64,000 bases of DNA from Membranipora membranacea (taxonomy: Eukaryota; Bryozoa; Gymnolaemata; Cheilostomatida; Membraniporidae). The stretch lies in contig OU612068.1 in the NCBI GenBank assembly GCA_914767715.1, forward strand, positions 18,600,001-18,664,000. Direction: 5' to 3'. A program made the translations under genes and the position numbers. Position 1 is the first letter of the stretch; each line of letters starts with the position of its first letter. Below are positions 35,601-51,648 of this stretch, one piece after another. Under the pieces are notes generated by a model. The model ran no database searches. It saw only the letters and a list, made by a program, of their open reading frames with translations, and was not told the DNA's origin.

Positions 35601-38600
35601 TTGGATTATCAAAATTATAACATAAATTCTTTTTTCCAATATTTTTTTTTAGAATTTCTCATCACAGCATGTATCCGCTACATACTATTGCATTCCTCCA
35701 ATTTTGCAGCAACAATTGGGTATAAACAGTCACTTTAGAGTAGTTATTCCCCCTGAGAGGCAAATGACTTCACTACAAAAAATGTTAACACTAAATATAT
35801 ATTTCTCATCAGGGGTACAACATATAAAAAAAAAAAAATATAGCCATAATTGACCTTATTTCTATGGCTTTATCCATTGTGTTGTAAGAACAGATTCTTA
35901 ACTTTCTCTTTTTATTACCTTGAAGTATTTTCTATAGTCACGCTGGCTGTAATCTTGGTCTCGGAAAGCCTTGAACCAGAGTCTCATTTCATCCTCCTGT
36001 TGCTCGACTGTTGGCAAAGCAGAAACCTGAAACAAAATATAAATGTGCTTCAATATAAAAGTAGAATAGTGGAGTACTGGTGGATACTAAAATTAACTAA
36101 CATTTAAACACCAAGGGTTATCATTTTCTCTCTTTTTTTTCCACCAAACTTTTGCCGTAATTTCTTTGGCACATTATGGAAAACATGCATCCAGGATGAT
36201 ATCGTTCACCAAATAAAATAGTGTATTTATAATATAACATCTTTGATTCTTCATACAATTTTTTTTGTCTGGAAGCTGCTAGCAATTCTTAGCCTCAAAC
36301 TGAATAGCTGAGTGGCCAAATATATATTGAGTAAGCTTCTCTTAACTGTTTCACAGAGTATCAAGAGTGGTAAATGCATAGTTTGGTTCATACAGATAGG
36401 AGAAATGCCCTCTGCACCCGTTAAAATACCCTGTATTCGTTCTAAATTACTGGCTACAATTCATTTATCAGCACTTGAGTCACACCCTAGTGATGTTCAA
36501 GGGGCTAATATCAGATTCCAGACATTTATAAGTTTTCTATATAATAATTTTATCTGTGAGAACGTGAGGCAATACATGAAATTGTCAACTCATAGCAATG
36601 AGTATTTATAATCTTTGCTCATAGTATATAATAAATGGAACGCACTTGTCTTACATGTATTTACATAATAATGCAATCAAGTTGTTTTAATTTCACAGCG
36701 GTCTAATCAGTGATATACATAGTTTAGTGCATATTTTGAGGGCATTTACTAGTTTATGCCAATAGGAAATTCTATGAATACTGATCAGGCAGAACTTCAC
36801 CATAAGTGAGATTTTGATGACGATATTTTAATAGCCGGACAGCTGAAGTCGGCTTAGCTGTTTTGGTCAAGACATGATATACACCATGATATACAATAGT
36901 TGTCCCCACCAACATATAAAAACTTAAACATATAATACATTAATATAATAAATTCATATGAATATAAGTATTTATATATTTGTGGTCGTACCTCTTTAGG
37001 TACTTCAGGGAATGGAATGTCTTCAGTGGCTCCGTATACTTTACTGGTAGTACTGGGCATCTTTGGCTTGTAGTCGTTGTGTCTAGTTCTGAACTCAACT
37101 CCATTTAGAACGACAATCAGCTCTCCCATACCAATTGTGTCATTATAGTTTGAGTGATCATGTATGGCACCAACTTTCAAATCTTTAAAATCAACAGAAA
37201 TCACGTCATCAGTTTGTGAAAGAGAGGTAAAATGTATATATCTATATATTATATATATAATAATATTGCACAAACACGAGCTGGAGTAGTGTCAAGCCAA
37301 AAATTCTGACAGGGCTGTATCCCTTGGGTCTAAAATGGTCGGTCCAAGGGTGGATTGGTGCGAGATTGTGAACGAGGGATTCTTTTGCAAACAAGGTGCA
37401 AATGAGAGGCAATCAGGTCCATTTTAGGCCAAATGCTAGAGGGGATGTAACTTCCAAGAAAGAAGTTATTTCAGGTTCATACTCCTTTTATTTTTGCAGG
37501 CGATATACCATCTCAGCAGGATATTTTTCAAATGATGAAAGGAACTGCTGAAAAGGTGGTAGGGCAATGGCCCCTTGGCCCAAACTAATAATACAGCTAT
37601 GAATGCAGTGGTACATGAGTAGTGCCTTGATTGGTTGTTATGTTGTTACTGATGTGAGGGGAGACTATAATTATTACTTATGGCTTTAAAACAGATTAAT
37701 GACTGGCTGCTACTGATGTAAAATCTGCCTGAGGTAAACGAGAAAATATTTTACCGTTCTGCGGAGAATTTCTTTGGCAGATATTTATCTGAATTGATCA
37801 TAAAATTCGAAAATGATAATTACATAATAACAGAGGGATTGGGATTGGGATTGGACCAGGGCATGTAATTTTACAATAACTCCAATTTTGGTATATCTTG
37901 GAACGACGAGACGAAAAGATTCAAAATCTTGAGAACTAGCACTCATATTTGGACCAGGAATGTTTATAGCACTGTCTGGAGGGTAATTATAAGGCTAGAT
38001 CTTGTCCTTGGGTAATCAGACACCATTTCCATGAAAATTCATGTTAAATTATTATATACACTTACACACATTGCATAATATAGGCTATATAAGGCTACGG
38101 CATTGAAATACCTTGTCCTTGATTACAAGAATCAGTCAAAATACCTGAAAGCACTAATATGTAATCGTGAATATATGAATACATATATCGGTGCCTGGAT
38201 GTATTTTGTTTTTCTATGCCGAAAGCTGTCCATTTTATCACATTCTTGTCTTTGAGGGGGATTGCTAGCATTCCTTTTTATTAGTAGAAATATTGTATTT
38301 TTGCTATTTAGTCACTAATTAGTGGATGGAATCCGTGTTATAACACATTTCAGGGTTGGAAGGCTGGACACCAGGACTGAGATTATTCATTTGTGCAGCT
38401 TGAGCTAAGGTTTTGTCAGCATATCATATATTATTTTTTATATTGCTTGAGGTCGTAAACATATGAATAATTAGTATTTAATATAAATATGCTCATGCTC
38501 GAGATAATCTAAACCAAAATATGGTGACGCTTCACACTTTTATTCCCAAAAGTGTAACCACCATACTACTCTTCTTAGTATGTATCACACCAGTTTCTTG

Positions 38601-41008
38601 CCCACTCCTCCCTTTTACAGGGGTGGGCTAAGTTGTCTTTCATGTGTATATGTTTCTATGTAATATGTTTCATGTCTGTAAAGACAGCTGGAGAGCTGCT
38701 TAAAAAAGTGATTTACATTTACTTACCTGAGTAGGAGGTACTGTGGTATGATCTTGTTCCGGTATGTGTGAGACGAGATTGCTTTAGACCAGAGTCTCCG
38801 GAGGATCGTGATATCTCCTCCACATAGAACTGCTGCATACTAATCTGTCGAGCCAGTGAGGTCACTACATCCTGGTATGCCTTGTGCTCCTGTTCAAGCA
38901 TCTGCCAAAAAAAACCAAAAATAGCTTCGATCACATCCATGAAACGTGCTATACATCTCAGAGAACACTTAAAATTTTCCAGGGATGGATAGTCAAGGCG
39001 CTGGCTCCCATCCAGTACCATCCAATAGCTGCCAACACATTAACAAGAGAGAAGAACATTCGAATCTTTCAAGAGTCATCAAATAATACCTTCCAAAAAC
39101 CTCTCATAGATGGACCATGCCCTGCCTTTAGGGAGATGAGATCAAAATTTCCTGCATTTAGAATTGCTTACCCTTTATGGCTTACCAATGGAACAGAAAT
39201 GATTGAAATTCCCACACTGGATCACATTTGATCTACACGGGATCAACTCTGAGTTCCTCTTCATTCAGAGTTCCCCTTCTAATTGTTGGACAAGTAAAAT
39301 AAATGGTTTTGTAGAATTTCCCTTCCAGCTTTGTACAAAATATGTTCATAGTTATTGCTAGCCTGTCTTGACAACAAATCTTGTCAAGGCAGGCTATGCT
39401 ATCATCTACCAGCAAAGTGAAAGGTTATGGCTCAATGTAACTTCACAACCCTTGCCAAATAAAATTTTTTATAATTTTATAATACTCAAGGCACACTGGA
39501 AAAAAGTTCATTGGAGGTGTCCTGGACGGTGGCCACTAATAGAAAAAATTAAAGTTTTTAACGCCACATCTTATTAGAGTTATGCCAAGTTTTCAGCGAT
39601 GTCTTGATATAAATAAGGATAGATGTAAAGAATTTGAATAAAGGATATATATATGATATAATTAAAGGGTATTAAAATATATTAAAGGGTGTTTATTGAA
39701 TCCGAATCTGCCAATATTTAAAGCTGCGAGCTCAACCATTTCTGTGCCAAGTTGCAAAATTTTGCTCTGTGAATATTTTATCACACACACTCACAATTTG
39801 TTTTTGATGCTAATTGAAACATTTCAACCCTGTTGTAAAGGACAGTAGAGGAGGTATTCGCTCTTGTGTAATCCTGGTTCACTATTTCCATACTTATACA
39901 CACATACATGTGTATGGTTTACAGATGAAAAAGAAGTCGCAGTTGCCCGATGTATCAGAAGATGCAGTAGAGGTTCATACTTGTAATTCACCCAGTAGCT
40001 TTATCAACTGTTTGACCTTAAAATTTTCACATTATTTTGTTAGAATCGTGTCTCCTAAAACATCCATCATGCTGACTGCTGCTTTTTTTAGGAAAATGCG
40101 CTACCAAGCACAGAGCACGTTTCTCTTCGTGGTCCTGAATCTTTTAGCTTTCCCAGTCTTATCACTTTTCATCGATTTTGACCCCGATTTTCTCTAAATC
40201 ATCTAACAAACATACATTATGTCCCAAAATAGGCATAATATGTTGATAAGCAGAGATAACGGCCAGACTGGCTGTCTGCCATCATTCTGATCCACTTACT
40301 AAATAACATGGAGGCACGTGAAAGGATCCAAAAGCAAGCCCGTCCTACCAACTGCAATGAGGAGAGTTTGTCAAAGTTTGCTGCACCTAACATATCTCTG
40401 CTACTTCATGACAGGAGCGTTGTATATATCAGAAGATTCTTAGGGATAAGCAACATAATCTGAACAGTACCATCAAACCTAGCAGCTCCACACGCTTACT
40501 CCGCAACAATCGTCAGAGCTGTGTACCAAAATTCCGCTTCGCAAAGTACGCCAATAGTTTTTTTGTAAAATATGCTATCTAGTTATTGTGTCACACTCAC
40601 ACTACATTGTTGAAGTTTCCCTTTTTATTGATTTAGAACTACTCCATTATAAACCTCATGGTTTTTGTGAGAGTTGCAAAAAATTCTTATCTTAACTCAC
40701 TTACCTGCAATCTTTCCTCCATTCTCATAAGCATCTCGCTAAATTGCGCATTGTCTGGTTGAGGTTCGGTCTGTGAGAAAACTGAGGTAGCCAGCACAAC
40801 CATCACCAACATGAGGTGAATAGCCTAAAACAAGAGAAACCAAGTCATCAAAGTAGATATATATATAGAAAATAAGTGAAAATATGCATGCACCAGGAGA
40901 ATGAATGTCATATATATACCAATTTTATTAGCTGATCAAGTCAAAATAAATGTTATGTTCAAATAAACGTGCTCTGAGAACTTATACAGAAAAACAGTAA
41001 CTTACCAT
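29691..41008 (-). CDS. Secreted protein of unknown function, 738 residues, 17 exons
   Basis: Coding exons in order: 41008-41006 (ATG only), 40824-40705, 38901-38727, 37182-36992, 36026-35919, 35578-35465, 35070-34904, 34587-34394, 33952-33826, 33385-33271, 32603-32556, 31936-31804, 31421-31296, 31037-30959, 30853-30643, 30428-30224, 29791-29691. All phases agree and the frame closes at 738 residues. Residues 1-18 form a signal peptide (hydrophobic, ending ATSVFS before QTEPQ). A short coiled coil follows (about 25-70), then conserved-looking blocks such as NYNDTIGMGEL, VVLNGVEFRTRHNDYKPKMP and HNWNPYDLP. Near the C-terminus a His-rich stretch (PHYHTVELTESQIRELKSG ... SAGHDHEITLEYR) could bind metal, followed by a Cys-rich tail (ACDDEFWQC, VICNECMDRFPDI). 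There is no transmembrane segment. I have an impression of similar uncharacterised invertebrate proteins but can assign no function. Confidence 0.82.
33510..33810 (-). mobile_element. tRNA-derived SINE
   Basis: On the minus strand, 33810-33738 reads like a decayed tRNA: an A-box-like TGGTCTAATGGTTATAG and a B-box-like GGTTCAATTCC in tRNA spacing. A body of about 230 bases follows, including TCCTAGCCAGGTCC, GGATACCGGAGG and GGGCACCACACGCAGTAAAA. The element begins only 15 bases after the donor of exon 33952-33826 of the host gene, in the same orientation. The 3' border near 33510 is approximate. Confidence 0.7.
36027..36991. other. Intron of the 738-residue gene
   Basis: AT-rich sequence between exons; nothing coding is supported. 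Confidence 0.55.
37183..38726. other. Intron of the 738-residue gene
   Basis: Non-coding, AT-rich. No element was recognised. Confidence 0.55.
39359..39396. repeat. 38-base palindrome of the TAGCCTGTC family
   Basis: TAGCCTGTCTTGACAA, a 6-base spacer, then TTGTCAAGGCAGGCTA. The two arms are head-on copies of the terminal motif found singly at 55971, 56972 and 60008. Confidence 0.75.
40309..40581 (+). pseudogene. Relic of a LINE reverse transcriptase C-terminus
   Basis: One frame gives MEARERIQKQAR and a few dozen residues. After a single frameshift near 40440 the next frame gives LLRNNRQSCVPKFRFAKYAN followed by a stop at about 40579. The order (basic ERIQKQAR, then R-rich VPKFR...) resembles the tail of non-LTR RT proteins. 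It is short and decayed and lies in an intron of the 738-residue gene, opposite strand. Resemblance is by eye only. Confidence 0.4.
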
Positions 41009-42031
41009 GATTTTATGACTGTGTTTTTCAGTGGTGGATGCGCAAAAATATAGCCTAAGTAAAATACTTAGAAGTCAGCAGTAATGAAAAGCAGGATAAA
41101 TGCTGCTAATAGCAGCAATAAGCGCTAAATGTGGTCGCAGGCATTTTTAGAATGGATACATATTACATGGATTAAACTCATTAGCCAAATTCAAAACAAA
41201 TCGGGAGTCAAATCAATTCAGTATGAGAACAGAGTTTAGACTCTATGAACTAAGATTTGTGCGAATGAGTAAAACTAAATACCTACTGATCCGACTGATG
41301 TTACTGTTTTACATATTTCTAGGGCTGTGACCTTTTAACATTGACGTATAAAAATCAAGCTTATTTGATCTAAAAATTAAAATGCTGACCTGAGTCCACA
41401 TTTTTGCGGTCCCGAGTCCACTGTCAGCTGATGATAAATGTAACTCAATATAACAAATCCAGTTTCGTTTAATTATTTTTCCTCAGGTGATTCTACTAGA
41501 AGCGCCCTCGTTCAGCAGCGGTACTTGAGACGAATGACTGCCAAACATTCAATATCAACCTTATCTACAAACGGACATTGGTCATAATCTGAACAGATGG
41601 TGATATTTCTCTGCTTTTATATAGCTGCTAGACCTTACAGGAAACATGACGTGATCGCAGCTTGGTGAGAATGACCTCTAGCAATGATATAATGACACAG
41701 TTAGTACCAATCACACTGGGATTACTCTCAATTGATTGGTGACAAATGGTGGGTAGGTATCACTTGTCTTAGATCAAGTTTAATCCAATTGGCTGCATTC
41801 CAGTTGCTGCGTGACCAGTAGATCGGGTTAAACTCCAAATGCAGCCAAATGGACCAAACTTAGTCTAAGCTTGTCTTGGGACTGGCAAGGACACAATTTT
41901 AAGAGCTCTCACCTGATCCATTCAAAGTTTCCTACAAGATATCTACATAGTTGAATACAACCAAGGAGCAACAGCAGCAACAGCAATAGCCCTGTTACTC
42001 CTTGATACAACAATATAGCAATGATCCTTGA
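41009..42031. other. 5' region of the 738-residue gene and intergenic space
   Basis: It contains the gene's 5' UTR and presumably its promoter, a decayed inverted repeat at about 41768-41880 (arms around TTGGCTGCATT and AATGCAGCCAA), and the micro-hairpin at 41961-42007. No further gene is seen. Confidence 0.5.
41961..42007. repeat. AAGGAG/CTCCTT micro-hairpin
   Basis: CCAAGGAGCAACAG, a CAGCAACAG-containing loop, then CTGTTACTCCTTGATAC. The ends pair. Confidence 0.65.
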
Positions 42032-42385
42032 TCAGTAATTAGACGCTTCTTTCGTGGTGACATTTATTCGTCTTGCTTGTCCCATAAACTGAATCACCTC
42101 ATCTGTTTGCTTCAATTTTTGAAGGTTTTGTTGAAGGTCAGTCCCTCCAAGGATGTCATAATATGTACTATCCTTTGAGGGGATAACATTCTATAAAATT
42201 TATAGAAAAATGAAAATATGCAAACCTGATGTTGTAAAACTCGTTTTCAATAGCAGCGTCCACATTCAGCCTAACATCACCATCGGATTTAGTTGAGTAA
42301 TAGCTACCCGCAGAAACACAACCACATTGAGAAAACTTACCATTGATTCCTTTTTGCCAGTCGATTTGCATTCACCAAGGTGTCC
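42032..42385 (-). CDS. Last three exons of an unidentified gene (partial)
   Basis: Exons 42385-42341, 42303-42226 and 42167-42032 join in frame: donors GTAAGT and GTTTGC, acceptors GACACCAG, GCGGGTAG and AAGGATAG. They encode about 86 residues ending GQARRINVTTKEASNY. The C-terminal part (TDLQQNLQKLKQTDEVIQF) is amphipathic and could form a coiled coil. The upstream exon could not be found, so the start is unknown and the first exon's frame is inferred from the others. No family was recognised. Supporting evidence is the clean splice chain and protein-like composition; the weak second donor counts against it. Confidence 0.4.
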
Positions 42386-42542
42386 CTGGTGTCAAAATTG
42401 ATGAGCATTTGCAATTCAAATCAAATGTCCTTCACAAGTATTATAATACATGTAATTGCTGAATTCCATGATCAAGACAAATTAGATTAATAACTCCTTT
42501 ATGGATTATCTACCAGAAATTTCTCTTTACACTGACAAACAA

Positions 42543-42650
42543 CCTTATTGCGTGCCTAATTGCCTTATTGCGTGCCTAAGGAACAACCGAATGCGGGGAT
42601 ATCAAAATGACGAGTTTATTTGATCGATATGACGAGTTTATTTGATTGAT
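42543..42650. repeat. Two adjacent short tandem duplications
   Basis: A 20-base unit beginning CCTTATTGCGTGCCTAA is present twice (42543-42581). A 22-base unit beginning ATGACGAGTTTATTTGAT is present twice (42607-42650). Confidence 0.85.
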
Positions 42651-44190
42651 AAGCCTTCAGGGTTACCGCACCAACAAAACATCACAGAGTAAGGATATAT
42701 CATTACTCTGTGAAAACATCTAGCTATGACACCTAGCAAGGGGCTGTCATTATTTTTAGGGTTCAAGTTCCACCAGCTGTTGAATGATATTAAATTATAT
42801 AAGGTGACACAGGTGTGATAATTATAAGGTTATCATAATACACATCTTTAGGTTTTATGCCATTGTGCAGAACTGACTGCAAGGGACTGCTAGGGAAAGT
42901 GATGTCACTGAATTGCTGATGATAAGAGATAAGTGGCTTAGCTTATCAAGATGAGGCTATCAGTTAATAAGTCAGAGCGGTGATAATATAGCTCATTGCG
43001 TTTTGGGTGTTTAGAGCTCAGGTTGATATTAAAAAATCATCTTCCAACTCATAACAGTCTGCCAGGAGGATGTTTTGAGTAGAAGGCACAATGTCACAAC
43101 TATAAAAGAATCACTTTTCCTTATTTTTTAAGTTATTTTTAAGTTATTTTTTCTGTCACTGCATGAAAAACATTCATAAAGATGATTGTAGATAGACAAT
43201 AAAAGTATATGTATATATATATATATGTATCACTGACACTATCCTTGATTTGCGTATATGTTTTCACTATGATATTATGCAATTTTGATTTGTAACGTAG
43301 AAATACTTCCTCTCATAACTTCAAATGGTAATTTCATTCTCTGGTACCGGCACAAAAAATATAACAACTTTATTCTGAGATTGTTTGTGAGGGTGAGGAA
43401 TGACTTCTGCAAATGAACAATGAGGCAAGCTTGGTATTTCTGCCTGGAACGAGATGCCCGGATACATCAAATCTTACCTAAACTTCTTAACTCAATAAAG
43501 TGGTTATGGTTGTAGATAAGCTGACATGAAGGGATGAAGGCATCCAAAATGATTGGGTTAATTTATAATAGGTATTAATATCACAGTTATCAAATATGAA
43601 CACTGGGCCTCAAAATGATGATAAATATCAGCGCAATAAATTTTTTAAGGTCTTCAAAATGCTTTGAGCTTTGGCACGATCTGCTATTTTCATTCTTTCC
43701 AAATATCTATATCTGTTGAATGCAAGGTGGTAGAAATCATCCTTTTTTCTTACCTCAATGATTAACAAGATAGCTGGGGGTTCCCCTATAGGAGGGGGGC
43801 GACTAATACGCCATTTCCTGGTTAACCCCCAATAAGCTAGAAATAAACATTTAAGTAAGTACAGTGAGTTGCTGGAGAACAGCATGGGCAGGGCAAGAAC
43901 TTTATAGGAGAAAATTCGGCCTCGATACTTTAGAAAAGGCGGAAAATTTAGCACCAACCACACATTCTGTATTTTTAAGCCTTGATCTGTTGAAGCTTCT
44001 ATGATTCATTTTGCTAGTTCCGCTAGCAAAATTAACATTATTGACGCCAAGGAGCAACAGCTAAGACACTAAGCCGATATTCAGGAGTAAATTACCATAT
44101 TTTATTTTGTGGTCTGTCTTCATTAATTTCCAAAAAACTTTCAGCTTCGAACTGATTCATGTTACAAAAGGAAAGTTATAAGTTGTGGTT

Positions 44191-44227
44191 GTATCAAGGA
44201 GTTACCCCTGTTACTCCTGAGTTGTAT
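44191..44227. repeat. AAGGAG/CTCCT micro-hairpin
   Basis: GTATCAAGGAGTTAC, CC, then CTGTTACTCCTGAGTTGTAT. The arms pair closely. Confidence 0.65.
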
Positions 44228-46255
44228 ATAGATTGAATGGGTATGCTACCAATAAGTATAATGGTCGAGGAACAGTGTCATGAGTTTAATTGACAGAAAT
44301 GTCTTAGCTGTGTTGTGCCATGCAATAATTTCCCACAATGCAACTAAATTCATAAAGTCAGAATTCTGCACAGCAGGATAGGCCTCAGGATGGCACAGCC
44401 AACTAACCATAAACACACTAAGTGAATCAGTTTTACAATCAATTTTCTTTCTTATATCAGAGTTGTCTTCCTCCTCATTATTAACAGACAACTCTTTCTT
44501 GAGCACTTAACTTGTCGCTGTCTTGCTACCCTATTTGCAGGCCATTTCTTTAAGAAACCCTGTGACACTGGCATAGGATCTAAGTCGCAAGACCTGTCTG
44601 CCTGCCATTTACAAGCATAAATAATTATGTTTGTTTGAGTAGTTGTGTCAGCTTGTCACTGCCTACTGTGCTCAGTAAACGTTGATTATCTTTCCGGATA
44701 GCAATGTAAAATTTAGGTTCAAGTATTCTCTTCAATTGGTCAAAGTGCCATTTACCTGGTCAAAATTGAAACTTTCAGCAGCCAGCAGACACTTTATTCA
44801 ATATTAAGATGACAATGGATGGTTCAACATTCTTGTAGGCTGAGTATTCCTAGCCAATAAGTTGTCTCTGATTAAATGCGAGGCAGCACATAATCGGCTA
44901 AGCACACCACAAAATGATTTTTGTTTTGTGCTATATTATAAACTTCGGCTTGTTCGAGAATTATTAAAGTTCTACATATCACAAGCTACTCAGAAAGGAC
45001 ACGTGTCGCCTATGCATATTGGTATTTTTTTCCATTGGCTACATACGTTGACTCTAAATTGCGCGAAACAATTATACAATACCTCGTAGCTTTGCAATGA
45101 CGAATATCAACATTTGGGAAGAATTTATGGGGATCTGTGATGTGAATGAGATTACCAAGCATCATCCTTCTTCAGTTGACACAGCTGGTATTGTGAGGTA
45201 CCACTCTACCAGTAGTAATCATTAAACCAATACCATTAGAATTTTACACCAGTAAACATAACTTGGAGTTATTGTTCCATGCAACTGTAAAATAGTATGA
45301 TTAAAATGTTCTTTCATTATCGTAATAGATTGCTATATACTACTTTATGATATAAGACTGTACACTACAATATTTATAGGTTAGTGCTTGCAGGTGCTCT
45401 ATGACTCACATTACAACTTGGATAGGAAGTGAGTGAGCTGCTCTACTTTTTCACAGTTTCAAGAACAGGTAAGAGTCTAAGGTGTTATCAAAAAATGTGT
45501 GTGTTGGTATCTTGGGACAACCTTTTCATAACTGCCTAGTATACACCTATCAGTTCAAACAGTGTAAATTACTGGTTAAAACTCCTGAAGTGAAGGGCTA
45601 AATGATGTGACATTTTAATTTAATCCACTGTGACTTTAATCCAATAGCTATGACAGCTTATCAGGCAATCTGATAGTTAATACTGCATTGGGATATACCT
45701 AACCCAGAGATATTGTTAGTTGTTAGGCTGAGTGACTAGTGATTAGAATAGATTGGAATTCCTAATTGAGGCAATAAATGAAACATACTAGTATTTTTTA
45801 AACATTCATGTAGTCAATGAACTCATTGATGTATTTGTGTGTGTGTGAATTTCTGGCAGAAATCCTGCACAGGACCAAAACTTTACTATATGTCGGAACG
45901 TGGCATATCTGGAGCACATTCCAGATGATAGGTTATGGAGGGCCTGCAAAAGGCTTTAGGCCAGTGTGTTAAGTCAAAAATTTAAGCCAACGGAAGGGCT
46001 AGATGCCACATTTGGACTAAAATGAACGATGAGTATTTGTATAAGACAAAGACATAGTAGAGTTGACCGTAAAATTCTGAGTTACACAAATTAGACTCTG
46101 TTTATACACATGCCATAATTGGGGTATCTACTTTTATCCCCGTCATGTGGAGCAGTGTGGCTCGAGCGATGACTTGCATGCTCCCGGAACACAAGTGTTA
46201 CAATTTCTTGACTAACATTGAATCTTACCAATTATCAATAATCGCAGGTAAATAA

Positions 46256-50514
<4,259 letters not shown>

Positions 50515-51172
50515 AGAACCATTATAGGCTATTTTCCTCATCAATAAACTATCCTATCATGCTGACTCACTTTCTATTACGGTTCATGTACTATGCAAAT
50601 CACAGCAACAATCCTACATTATAATGGTGCATTTCCTATCTGAATACTAAATTGTGATAATGTATGAAAGTAGTCTAGACAGTATACATCTGGATTTTTC
50701 GCTCCGAGCATTTTGATTGAGGATGTTAGTAAGTTTGGGATGCTCATCCTGTGACACATTAGCACAAATTCTTATTGTGGTTGCTAGCTGCGATGACTGG
50801 CGTCGATCCCCTGCCTTTTAATATACTTGCTCTGGAATTGAGAACCTGGTCTTTTTCTTCACACCATCTCATTCTAATCTCTCATCTTACAAGAAAATAC
50901 TGCTTCTGGTGTCACCGCCCCTTTTTCATACTATTAGATAAAACTAGAATCTAGATATTTTAAGAATCTTTAGATGTGATACAATGTAGTGTAGTAGCAC
51001 ACATAAGATATTATCGTTATGTAATTTTTGCTTCGAAGTCTATAATCATAGGTTAATGTCCATATGGTGGAGAATTTCAACCTCGCTTGATGGTAAACAC
51101 TCACCAGTTTTATCATTGCTACTCAACTTTTGGTCAATATTTGTATTTACGTATATATTTTTTTGATAACTT

Positions 51173-51178
51173 AATAAA
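51173..51178 (+). terminator. Poly(A) signal of the myosin light chain gene
   Basis: AATAAA about 660 bases after the stop. An earlier AATAAA at 50543-50548 offers a short alternative 3' UTR. Confidence 0.55.
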
Positions 51179-51238
51179 CTTAGAATTTGTCCACCAATTT
51201 CACTCCTTTCAATCCAGGAAAAAAGATAGTACGCAATG

Positions 51239-51244
51239 TTTATT
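51239..51244 (-). terminator. Poly(A) signal of the 438-residue gene
   Basis: TTTATT on plus (AATAAA on minus), about 400 bases past the stop at 51651-51649 and only 61 bases from the opposing myosin signal. Confidence 0.5.
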
Positions 51245-51648
51245 GAAATAAAGGGGACATGTACATACCGTTCTACTCAACGATTTTGTCGATTGCAACA
51301 TTTAAACTAATACTGAGTTGAGTTTCAAAAGTTGAGACTGAATCTACTTCACAACTTTCTTGTGTTGATGAAGCTGAATGATATGTGTGGGTAGGGTCTG
51401 GCCTATATTCCTAAATGGTGTTACTCTCATATGTAATTCAAACACCCCCACTGTGCAAGGTGCAGTGAAATAGTTAAGTCTAGTGCTCCCACTTGGACTA
51501 TATCGCTAATGCATAGTGGAGTATCATCAATTACCACTTGTGCTAGTATTTATACCCTCTTGTCGACATAACATATAATATCAAGCAACCGTATCTCCAA
51601 AATATCAGCTAAGAAATATGTGTAGCTGCTCTCAACAAGACAAGCCTA

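Noticed and set aside
39814-40197. Open frame of 127 codons, plus strand, in an intron of the 738-residue gene
   Set aside because: It starts without an ATG and has no motif. A chance frame in AT-rich DNA is more likely.
43628-43963. Open frame of 111 codons, minus strand
   Set aside because: No splice context, no recognisable motif, mixed composition, and unrelated to the partial gene at 42.0-42.4 kb.
44246-44506. Open frame of 86 codons, minus strand
   Set aside because: The composition is protein-like, but no family, start context or splice partners were seen. It may be a transposon scrap.
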